From: Gerris lacustris
Lineage: Eukaryota; Arthropoda; Insecta; Hemiptera; Gerridae
Assembly: GCA_951217055.1 (NCBI GenBank)
Contig: OX578282.1
Coordinates: 57,791,311-57,855,310, forward strand
Length of the DNA stretch: 64,000 nt
Direction of reading: 5' to 3'
The translations under genes and the position numbers were made by a program. Shown here in pieces: positions 54,395-64,000 of the stretch. The stretch's first letter is position 1; each line of letters starts with the position of its first letter. The notes beneath the pieces were generated by a model. The model was not told where the DNA came from, ran no database searches, and saw nothing but the letters and a program-made list of their open reading frames with translations.

Positions 54395-55521
54395 CGAATG
54401 CTATAGTTACATAATAGTAAGTAACATGGACAGTTTGTTGTTGGACTGTTTGAATACTAGTTAGTTCAACCATGTACTCTAAATTTAAAGGACAAAAACC
54501 GTTCATTTCATTTTATAACTCGTTTAGGTGTGGGTCGGTAAGATCAAAAACGGCTATATTTCGCCTCCATAAAGTAATTTTATGAGTGAGTGTTACAGTT
54601 TAGTGTTTAGTGCATTATAATAAATCTGTTACATTTTTTCCCCCCACTTTCTGTAGGTCGCGATCTATGACATTATGAGTTTATAACAGAGTAGATAAAT
54701 TATTCCTTTCACATATCCACCAATGTGATCATATGTATGAAACATGTCACCTCTCTAAGAATGTAACACAGAATTTGATTATATGATTGGTGTTTGAATT
54801 TTGAAAAGCAGTTGAGTTATTGTGTGTTAAAGATTGTGAAACGCAAAACTCAGATGTGTTGCGGGCAGTGCTGATAAAACTGATTAGCGCATAACTAATG
54901 CAATAATTCTTTCTTTTTAGTTTATTTCTGGTGCAAGGTGCAATTCCTCATATTAGTTTATATAAAAGTTACTTGCTAATTTATTGTATTAGGCAATTAA
55001 AATGTTCTTGATTCGCATTGTTCAGTGCAATAACTAAGAATACTTATCGGTACTTATTTATTTCAACAAATCAAAATCGTTCTTGCTTCATTCATGTTAG
55101 CGATCAATGAAAGAACGTCTTGCTCTCATATTGTTTCTTAACTCTTTACTAATTAGTATTCTTCTCCTTTGTTAAAGCGGTCATTCAACATTTTCTTACT
55201 ATTCAATGACTCAATGCTGTGACTTATGAAAGCTCGTATTTCCTCTTATTGAATAGGACCTTAGTTAAAGACCATTATAGCAGTAGGCCGGGAGGCCTTA
55301 GTTATGGGCTTTAATATAATTATGATGATGTCCTTAATTATGGTTATAAAAGCTTTTTGTCTTTGATCCACATCAGCATCCACTGGAACCCTCTATTATC
55401 TTTGAAAGCTAAACAACAAAAAAAGCCTCTTAGAATTTTGAACAAATAGGTAAATTAGAACCCAAATCTTTTAAATAAAAAATTAAAAGCAATAATAAAG
55501 CTAACTATTTCTGTATTTATT

Positions 55522-55955
55522 TTGCTTCCGTTAAGGGAAGTTTCGTCTGTTGTCGGACCGACCGACTCCATTTTGGTTAATCAACATAATATTATCTCAA
55601 AAACTAATTGTCCAATTTTAATGAAATTTGAATGGCGTCACAATTAGCCCATTGTTGATCCCATATAAGTTTCAACTTTATGCGCCCATCTGTTTGTTTT
55701 CAACATGTACTCAAACATATATTTATTTACACCTATATCTCTAGAAGTACTCATCTGATTTTCATGAAAGTCGGATGGTTTGGCCCACTGCTGATATCCT
55801 CAGATTATTTTCAACGGTGTGCGCTCTTTAAATTTTACCAAATTGATACTTTATGTCATGTTAAAAATCCAAACATTTTTGACATTTAAAATAAAGGGAT
55901 AAATTAAACACTTTTGACCATAATAGGTTGTAAAGTATTTGAAATTGACAGACTA
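55522..55955 (+). repeat. RepA copy, divergent
   Basis: Left end altered (CTTCCGTTAAGGGAAG). Internal CCCATATAAGTTTCAACTTT and the terminal GTTGTAAAG-GACAGACTATTTT landmarks remain. The 69-aa frame over it is not a gene. Confidence 0.55.
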
Positions 55956-56129
55956 TTTTAGATTGTTATAGTTTACATTTTTTTGGGGTATACCTATAAA
56001 TTACACTATATGTATATTTAAAATTTAAAAAATTATAACTGTTCAAAATTTGAGCATTTACCTACACCAGTCAGTTCTGCTATTCTTTGCTTACTTTATT
56101 TGACAAACATTTGTGATTTAATTACTTTA

Positions 56130-56700
56130 CTAGTTTAAAAAACACTCAAAAATTTTCCTTACCAAATAATTCCAAAATGGCGGCAGATATTAAGTTGTAA
56201 TATGGAGGACTTATCTACCTTATAGAAAGGTATAATTTTGGTGAGCATTGTAGTTCAATCGACGAAATAATTCCTAAATTATTTAGCGATATTGTTCAAC
56301 GTTATCGTTCAAAGATATTTTCAAAATGGCTTCAGACATCATAACGAAATTCAGTGGAAATATTTGTCTTAAAAAGAGGTATAATTGGTGCACATTTAAG
56401 TGCAATTGAAAAATATTTAGGTTTTTTCCGAATTTTCAAATTATTTCTGAGTCAAATTATGTCATAAATTTATAATTTATTGGACAGCACAACTATATGT
56501 AAGGACTGATTTTTGTACTAAGTATTAACTCTCTACTTTAAATACTGGGGGAGTTATGCGTGACACAGATAGACGCAGACATAGACAGACATCCAGCTAA
56601 AAACCATTCATATCGTCTTAAGAAAAACCCAAAACGCGGATACCGTTGAAATCTCGGGTTCGGATTTTTGGGTGAAAACAATACTTTTCCTTTAGGAAAT
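56130..56700 (+). repeat. RepJ copy
   Basis: Contains AAAATGGCGGCAGATATT, TGTAAGGACTGATTTTTGTA, GACGCAGACATAGACAGAC and TCTCGGGTTCGGATTTTTGG, matching the inverted copy at 42225-42780 over much of its length. Confidence 0.5.
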
Positions 56701-57479
56701 GAAATTTAAAAATATGTAACCAGAACAGTCTAATTTGTTAAAGAGTCAAATAATTTAAATTTTGTAAAGACTAGATCATTAAAATTAATATTGTGAAATA
56801 GCTATTAAATTTACTTGTTTATTAAAATGGCTAGATGTTATAATTTTGTTACTGTGGCTTTATCAATAGGTATATTTTGGAGTTATTTTAGTGTGAGTAG
56901 TTACTACTTCAGTATAATTACTATTAGATAGCTCTTTTTAATCAATTTTTCCTCTAATATGATAATTATTTTATGTTTAAGCAATTTCTTTCCTCTCCCC
57001 TAAAACGTATTGCGAGAAAATCTAACATGGGTTATTTTATATTATTGAAACAAGATATTTTTTTCTCAGAAACCTCTCAAGTGTTCGCTTTTATTATGTA
57101 TAAATACTTAATAATTATGAATACTTGCTCAAGGACTCGTACACAATAAGAATGAACAATAGGTCTAACACTCGTATCTTTGACTTCAATGCAACAATCC
57201 TGAAAAGGTAAATAACCTTGCTACCTTGTAAGCAATTTAATTTGAAAATAAAATATTTAGAATGTAACATTATTGTATTATAATTTCTAATAAGGAATTT
57301 ACATTTGTTATCTATTTTCCTTTGAGCTGTTATACAAATAAATAGTTAAATCATACATGTTAATAATTTATTTAATTATAAAAATAGTAAACGATTTAAT
57401 TTTTACTGCAAAGGACGCGTAAGGAATTTGGAAATATATTTGATTTTATTTAAATATTATAGCTGTATGCAACTTGTAA

Positions 57480-57722
57480 TTAATATTTTTAACAGCAAGA
57501 TAACTAAGTGCTCGAGGTGCTTAAGCGTTCTTCTTGAAGTACAGTAAATGTAAACAAACACGCTAATCGTGCTATAAGGTGAAGAATTCTTCTTTATTTT
57601 CGCACTAGGGCGAAATAAAGAAGAATTATGAAATGTGCATGCACAATGAATACAACTACGAAAAGAATCACTTTCTACGCATCTAAACAGAGATAAATCG
57701 TTTCTATTTAGTATCAATCGTT
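57480..57722 (-). mobile_element. RepK copy 3 with internal palindrome
   Basis: Inverted relative to 43620. AAAGAATCACTTTCTACGCA and CAGAGATAAA match that copy; the palindrome at 57586-57627 matches 22383-22440 in plan. An 86-aa frame here has no recognisable domain and is repeat-derived. Confidence 0.5.
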
Positions 57723-58701
57723 GATCAAACTATTTCTAGTTTGAAGTTAAAAAATTCAAGCAAGATACTGATCAATATAATATCTACATACATGTATATA
57801 ATTTTAAATTATCATTAAAGTCGGGAGGGAGACAGACAGATAAAAATAGTCTCCGACGCTTGGATATGAATCTATGGACATCCAATATTTCTAGTATTGC
57901 TTTGTGCTTAACTTTTCTTTGTTAGAAGCTAGATTAGTCCCACTATTCAGCGAACAATTTCTAGGGTCAATAATTCTCGGATCCAAAATTTACAAGACAA
58001 ATTAAAATAGTGCTCATGGTAGAGTCACATCATGAACACTTTATACACTCTTTTTAGAGAACTTTTTCAGTTTCTCATCCTTCTGGAAACGTAAATATAA
58101 ATCAAATTATTATTTAAGACGGGAGACCGACAGAGAAAAATATACTTCGGCTCCGGAATTTGGATTTTTTTATATACTCTTTATTATTATTATTTTTAAT
58201 CTTGGTCTAAAATTCAGACGTTTATTTCAAATGTCAATTATGAAATATTTTCAAACCCGGACCTTGATATTGAAAGATATTTGAAACTGCTGTATAGTTG
58301 ATAAATCTGAGTTCTCTATTGTATTTAATATAAGTATAGACACAAAGGCCACGCCAGTTATAAAAGTATATTGAACAAGTAATTTTAAATTCTTCTTTGT
58401 GTCGTAATCATTTCTTTCTTCAAAAGACTTGATTGAGGTTCATGGTCATGCAGTGGGCGAACTCAGTACAATATCGGTATCTGTTATTACGTATCGATAC
58501 CGGACATCCCGGAACGAACATGCGAATCAATCTATATTAGCCAACCAGAATAACAAATTCATTAACCTTTATTGTTTGATCTGTAGGACATTCTTTTAAA
58601 AGCTCATAATAGTCGTGATTTCTTTATGCACTTTATACCACATTCCTTTTCCTTGACCGGTTCTTGAATTAGTTGAAGTGTAAAGATTCAAATAACAATT
58701 A

Positions 58702-59248
58702 CTTCCGACCTTACCGAAGGTAGCGTAAACTATGTGATCGTTCTGAAGTACGGAAAATTGGTATGTCTCCGATTTCAAAAATTCTAAGACAAAAATTAGT
58801 TTTAAAATTCAGGGAACATTTTAGATCCCGTGTCTGGCCTGTCTATCACTCAATTTTTGTGAACCAACAGAACTTTAAAAACTACTCTATTAGTAGGTCA
58901 TAATTAGCCCATTGTAGGTCCTATAATAAGTTCCAACCTTCTGCGTCCATTTTTTTCTCTTCCTCACACGCACAAACATACATTTATTTACATCTATATC
59001 TTCAAAAGTATTTACTTTCAAGAAATTTTAGATGGTTTGTCAAAAGTAGCCCGCAGATAGCCCCAGATTAATTTCAATAGTCTTCGCTCTTTAGGTTTTG
59101 CTAAATTGATACTTTATTTCATGTAAAAAATCAAAACAATTTTGTCATATTAGCCTGAGCTCGAAAAAAGTGGAGGGGGGGGGACAATGAAATGAATTAG
59201 ACAATATTGGGTTGTAAAAGCTATGTGCAACATTATTTAGTGGTTTAT
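58702..59248 (+). repeat. RepA copy
   Basis: Left end GACCTTACCGAAGGTAGCG; middle CAAAAGTAGCCCGCAGATAG; right end eroded (AAAAGCTATGTGCAACATTA). Confidence 0.7.
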
Positions 59249-60031
59249 TTTTATTCGTTTCTAATCGAATTATTTTAATTTTGGCAATAATTCAATTATT
59301 ATTTTTAAAACATCTATTTCATTGTATTTAAATTTTTATTATTTTTTCTTAGTCTAATTATTATTTATTAGTTTTATTTATACTTTTTATAGCTTTTTTC
59401 TTTCTTTACTTCAAATAAATTTGTATCTGTCTATTTTATTATTTATTATTTGTCTATTACATAGTTCCGAACTTAAGTAATTCCTTTCTTAATGAAATTT
59501 GGTACGTTGCTGAAAGTTTGGTTGCAGCAGGAGATGTTTCTTATGTTTCAAAGTATTGCTCGTATAATTATTTGTTGAAATTTTTCAAATAAATTATTGT
59601 TTTGTCTGGAATTTCGTGGAACTAAACTCATTGATACTAAAGAAAATCAACATCGGCTAGATTGAAATCGAATTAATTTTTTTGTACTTATGGGTAGCTT
59701 AATAAGGCCTTAGCAATCGTCCATAGCAATTATGGGTACGTTTAGTAAAATTCTGCCTCTAAAGTGTATCTAGTTCAGTCTTCTTTATTGTATTTAAACG
59801 CAGTTTACAGAACATTATACTGTCTAAAAATATTTTCTTGTTTTGCTTCGGTCATAAAGGAGCGATCAACTGGATTATTCGATAGATAAAAAGGGATTCA
59901 TCCAGCCTCTCATCGTCGTTATTAGTCAGCGATGACATTTTAACAGATATCGGATTATTTAAGCAATATTCACTTAAATGTTCACTTTTTTATCACTTTT
60001 TAAGGATCTAATTTCTCCCTCTCTCTCTCTT

Positions 60032-60078
<47 letters not shown>

Positions 60079-60864
60079 GCACATAATAGACTATGTATTT
60101 TCTTATTTTAAATTTACCACCCCGCTGATCAAACTGCTCTTAAACAAAGGCGACTAGAACAGCTACTTGAATTGACCATTATCTACTTGACTTATCTACT
60201 TGACTGTAAGAATTAAGGTAGAAACAAATAAAGCCTAGAGAGTAAACAAACAATAGCTTCAGAATTGTGATGTTATCAGTCCATTTATTTCATATTCATA
60301 CTAAGCAAGGCTGGCGACCTAAAACAAGAAGGACAGATAATGCAAGTGTGACTTGAATTTGTATAACTAATTTTCTGTGATTCGGACGTAAAAAAAATAC
60401 ACACAGGGTTTTACTTAAATGGAAGTTAGAGCAAAATTTTCTTATTATCAAGCATTACTCTCGTGTAGTGTATTTTATTCTTATTGGCTACAAGTTCTTC
60501 TAGAATGTCGTTGTATTTTTTATAGAATTTATCATTAAGATTAACCTTATTCCCATTCCAATTTATTTCCCTTGAACTATTGTTAACTCTGTTTCAATCA
60601 GAAAAATTTCTGTACTTAAAGTTACACAATGCCTTTGTAAAGAGTATTACGTATACGTGAATGCAGTCAACTTAAAAGATTCTTCTCTTTTTGTTTTACT
60701 AAGATTTGCAAAGGATAATTGCTAGAAAACTCCTGTAAAATAGTTGAGATTGTTTACTCTTCATGTCAATATAAAAATTCGTAAAAAAAAATCTAGAACC
60801 TTTGATATCTGGGCTACATTACTGTTAATGCTTTTTTTTTCAATGGAATCCATTTTGTATCATC
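59249..60864. other. No gene seen; CT-rich tract inside
   Basis: 60015-60079 is a (CT)n-rich tract (mostly CTCT with TTC interruptions). The remaining bases are AT-rich with no recognised repeat or exon. Confidence 0.55.
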
Positions 60865-60865
60865 T

Positions 60866-61835
60866 AACTCAGGGGTTCCCAATGGGGTCCACGTGAATCT
60901 CTTGGGAGTCTATGGAAATTTAAAAGGAGTCTATAGTATTCCAGAAGACTATTGGGGGTCGTTGATTATTTCAAGAATCTAAAAGAAAAATTTGCGTATC
61001 GATCTAAAACGGAATCATATCTAAGCCGTCAACTTCTGTAAATAATGCTGGAGGATTAGAAGCCTCTTACAATATCTCTTAGTTAATTGCAAAAGCCGGA
61101 TAGCCACATACCACTGGTGAAAAAATAATACCTCCCACCTGCAATAAAAAAGGTAGGTAATGAAAACTGCTTTGACAATGAACCCTGAACCAGTTTTTAA
61201 AAGTATTCCGCACAGTAATTACTCTATAAAACGTCATCGTATGGATGAATTGTCAGAAGATACTAAAAAAAATTCTTAATTTATGAATTTCAAAGCAGTA
61301 AATTTTATATGCTGTTGGATGACTCCACTTTTTGTAAAAACAGTATTTTTATACATATTACATAATATGTCCGATATTATAGCTCCAGATTAAGGGAAAT
61401 TACAGAAGAATTTCTTTCAGCGAGCTGTTACAAATGTACAGTACAGGTGAACATATATTTGTTTTCAATTTTTTTGAAAATTTACACTGAACACTTAAAA
61501 CAATTAAAAGAAGATATGTTATGTTAGGCTGTAGTTACTAAACGATGGTAATAATGTTTATTTCCAAATATTGGAAAAAAATGTATCAATATATCACACA
61601 ATGACCACATTAATAAAATTCAAACTATTGTCCAATTACAGTATCGATGTATCTGAAATCAAGTTTATATCTTTTATCTAAAATCTTATTTAAACCCCTT
61701 TTTCTAATTTTTTGTCCAAGTTCTCAGCACAAATTGTTATCTTTAATATTTTTAAGTGGAATGATTAGTTTTCTGCTAATGTTGTATGATGTAAATTAAT
61801 GGAAAAATGCAAGGGGGTCAATGAGGAAAATCACT
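60866..61835 (+). pseudogene. Dead hAT transposon with ZBED-type transposase relic
   Basis: Left end CAGGGGTTCCCAATGGGGTC at about 60868, the classical end of a large hAT group. At 61047-61330 the plus strand keeps pieces of the transposase in several frames: AGGLEASYNIS-x-LIAKAG-x-PHTTGEKIIPP, then HRMDELSEDTKK, then SSKFYMLLDDSTF. These match, from memory, the order of the region before the catalytic core in hAT/ZBED-family proteins (an AKSGKPHTIGE-like block, then a DxSEDxK-like block, then a LDxST block). Many stops and frameshifts. The right end is not clear; a RepC copy begins at 61836. Confidence 0.65.
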
Positions 61836-62076
61836 TTTTACTTTCTCATATAAAGAGAAAGTATTGTGATGGCGCTAAAATTCGATTTTGAGATTTTGAT
61901 GGATTTACACGTTTTGAGGTCCCCTAAGTCCAAAAAAGTGGTTTTTAAAAAATGTCTGTCTGTGCAGTACGCCTGGAGCCTAAACTACTGGGCCCATTTT
62001 GACTAAATTTGGCATACATGTTCAGAAAAATCATACCCCGAGGCGAAATCGAGAAACGAATATTAGCTCCAAATTT
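61836..62076 (+). repeat. RepC copy, 3' truncated
   Basis: Matches the first ~240 bp of the family (TACTTTCTCATATAAAGAG to GAATATTAGCTCCAAATTT). It sits at the right edge of the hAT transposase relic. Confidence 0.7.
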
Positions 62077-62892
62077 AAATGTATCTTAAACAAAGATGAC
62101 GTGTAAAATAAAAATATAATCATTCCAATTATGCTTTGTACGTTCATTTTTAAAATTAATGGACTTTATATTGGTTGCTTAACATTAATAGAATTAAGAA
62201 AATTCTGGTTGCGATATAAAACAGGTTTACTCTATCTTAACATTGTATTACGAATGGCTTAGGCTTATTATTACCTCTGCTTTTTTGAAAGAGAAAAATG
62301 CATTCAATTACACGAAAGAATCAAAAAATCAAGTACAAACATTTCCTGAATGACTAATAGCTGTAAAGAACTGCCATCCTCAATTATTTCTAAAAGGTCA
62401 ATTCCATTCTCTCAAATGAAATCGTATTCTAAGTGATATTTCTGTTATGCCTGATTAAAAAATGCTACATTATTTAGAAAATCTAATTTCATTGGTGGCT
62501 TAAAATTACTATTGAAGAATAACGTATGTTTATCATATTTGTTATTTTTCAAATTTGTGTACGCATCCTTAAAACACTATTATTAACTTATTAAACATTT
62601 ATTCCTCAGTTACATCTTCCTGGAGGTTTATTTTTTTTAACACATATTAGGCGCGCCTATATGGGTATCAACATTTTAGGTGTGCCTAAAGGGTGTACCT
62701 AAATGGGCATCGAACTATATTTTTTTTTATTCGAATTAAAATCCCATGTGGTAAAAACTGCCGTAAACATTTTTGTCACTTTATTAATTTATTGAGGATT
62801 AGGGTAATTTTGGTCTAAGTTTTAACTAAACTAAAATTCAATTTTTAAGTTTTTGGTAGTTTTCATACTACGGAAAGTTAAATTTTAATTTA
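62077..62892. other. No gene; SINE-associated left flank at the end
   Basis: 62640-62700 repeats TTAGGCGCGCC / TTAGGTGTGCC at short distance. 62821-62892 matches 4105-4185 (TTTTGGTAGT...ATACTACGGAAAG), an extension of the SINE-like family. Confidence 0.45.
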
Positions 62893-63031
62893 AATCAAAT
62901 TATAATTATTATTAACTAAGGGAAACAGACAGTGAAAAATACACTCCTGTGCCGGGATTTGAACCACGGGCCTCTATATTTCCAGTATTCACTGTCTGTT
63001 TCCCTTAGTTAATAATAATTATAATTTGATT
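62893..63031. repeat. SINE tail in perfect inverted repeat
   Basis: A 45-bp arm at 62893-62937 (AAATCAAATTATAATTATTA...CAGACAGTGAA) is exactly inverted at 62987-63031. The loop holds an inverted tRNA-like piece (GCCGGGATTTGAACCACGGG). Both arms are the SINE tail seen at 53760-53800. Confidence 0.9.
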
Positions 63032-63590
63032 TAAACTAAACTAAAATTTTAAAAGTTTGTATAATATTAAAAGACAAAGATTGTAGGTATTAGCTACGTT
63101 TACATGGTGTACTGAAAACGATCTAAATACGGTATGTTTCCATGTAAATGCACCATACCTATTCCTGTTAATCTCAAGGCTGATACACCAAAAGTTTAGT
63201 ACTGCATACTGCATCGTATCGAACACATCTTCAGTTACACATAAACGCCTGACTGTATTAAGATCGTTTCAGGGCATGCAGAGTTTTATGTTCTTCCCCT
63301 GGGTAACCTTTCACATCGTCCATACAAACACAACCCTCTTTCACAGTCATAATAATTATCACTTGTCAAATCAGCTGTTTTCTAATTACGTCAGAACTGT
63401 ATCCAAATATATTAAAACTCAACTGTGTTGTAAATAGACATCAGTTGAAAACGGTATCCGTATTAAGATCGTTTATAATAAACCATATGAAAGTAGCTAA
63501 TGAATGAAACACAAAGGTATAAACTAAATCAACTACTGTCCAACAACACAACTTTTTACTTTCCCATATTTGGTGGCGCAGTATCTTTGT
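63032..63590. other. No recognisable gene
   Basis: Moderately GC-richer patch (63090-63330) with ATTAAGATCGTTT appearing twice (63258 and 63461), possibly the internal words of a MITE. Nothing firmer. Confidence 0.35.
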
Positions 63591-63667
63591 CACAGTATTT
63601 TATCATCTTTATCACAGTATTTTATCATCTTTGTCACAGTATTTTATCATCTTTATCACAGTATTTT
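63591..63667. repeat. Tandem array, 22-bp unit, about 3.5 copies
   Basis: CACAGTATTTTATCATCTTT starts at 63591, 63613, 63635 and, incomplete, 63657, alternating TGT/TAT before each unit. It runs directly into a RepC copy. Confidence 0.95.
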
Positions 63668-64000
63668 GATGGCGCGAAAAATCGATTTTGATATTTTGAT
63701 GAATTTACACGTTTTGAGGTCCCCTGACTTCAAAAAATGGTTTTTAAAAGATGTCTGTCTGTCATCTGTCGTCTGTGCAGACGCCTGGAGCCTAAACTAC
63801 TGAGCCGATTTTGATGAAATTTGGCATACATGTTCAGAAAAATCATACCCCGAGGTTAAATTGAGAAATGAATTTTAGCTCCAAATTTGGTGGCGCTACC
63901 CCCCAAAACCTCTGGACAAATGTGAAAAAAAATAATTTCTCGAAAACGGTTCCGACGATTTTGATTAAAAAATTCTAGTCCATTTAAATACGAATTTAAC
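63660..64000 (+). repeat. RepC copy, running off the window end
   Basis: GTATTTTGATGGCGCG, CACGTTTTGAGGTCCCCTGA, CTGTCTGTCATCTGTCGTCTG seed, ACTACTGAGCCGATTTTGAT. The normal first bases are replaced by the 22-bp tandem array. Confidence 0.7.

Overview
The window is AT-rich nuclear DNA from an arthropod, very probably an insect. The evidence is one split cuticular-protein gene with GT-AG introns, a TATA/initiator promoter, Jockey-type (non-LTR) reverse-transcriptase relics, hAT and foldback DNA transposons, tRNA-derived SINE-like repeats and hammerhead-like motifs of the Penelope type. No bacterial, viral or organellar gene is visible. The species cannot be named from what I see; the large introns and dense repeats point to an expanded genome.

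Only one gene can be supported. It lies on the minus strand and spans about 29.4 kb: exon 1 at 37469-37489, exon 2 at 21015-21193, exon 3 at 15121-15205, exon 4 at 12488-12690 and exon 5 at 8103-8556. The exons add up to 942 nt with all splice phases agreeing, giving a 313-residue secreted protein. It has a signal peptide, a Pro/Ala-rich linker, a Rebers-Riddiford (RR, chitin-binding) domain split across exons 3 and 4, and a long Pro/Ala-rich C-terminal region. A TATA-like box and an initiator sit just upstream of exon 1. The annotated-looking start MFVFLQ at 21211 is the translated polypyrimidine tract of intron 1, not the real N-terminus. In intron 4 there is a second copy of the last coding codons whose differences are mostly synonymous.

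Layout: 1-8000 is the 3' flank, with a 153-bp tandem array, several small DNA elements and fragments of dispersed families. 8103-37489 is the gene, its introns filled with a 1.14-kb foldback nested in a hAT-like element (intron 4), hairpin elements and a 54-bp tandem array (introns 2 and 3), and two retrotransposon/Crypton-like fragments plus a 578-bp foldback (intron 1). 37533-64000 is upstream sequence without a recognised host gene: a 5'-truncated Jockey-type copy with a 12-bp target duplication, a TIR transposon with a decayed transposase tail, a dead hAT transposase, SINE copies, and many copies of three ~300-630 bp dispersed families (called RepA, RepB and RepC here).

Long open frames in this window other than the gene exons and the Jockey fragment at 21453-22379 are chance or repeat-derived. 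Repeat boundaries were found by eye and are approximate unless an exact match is stated.
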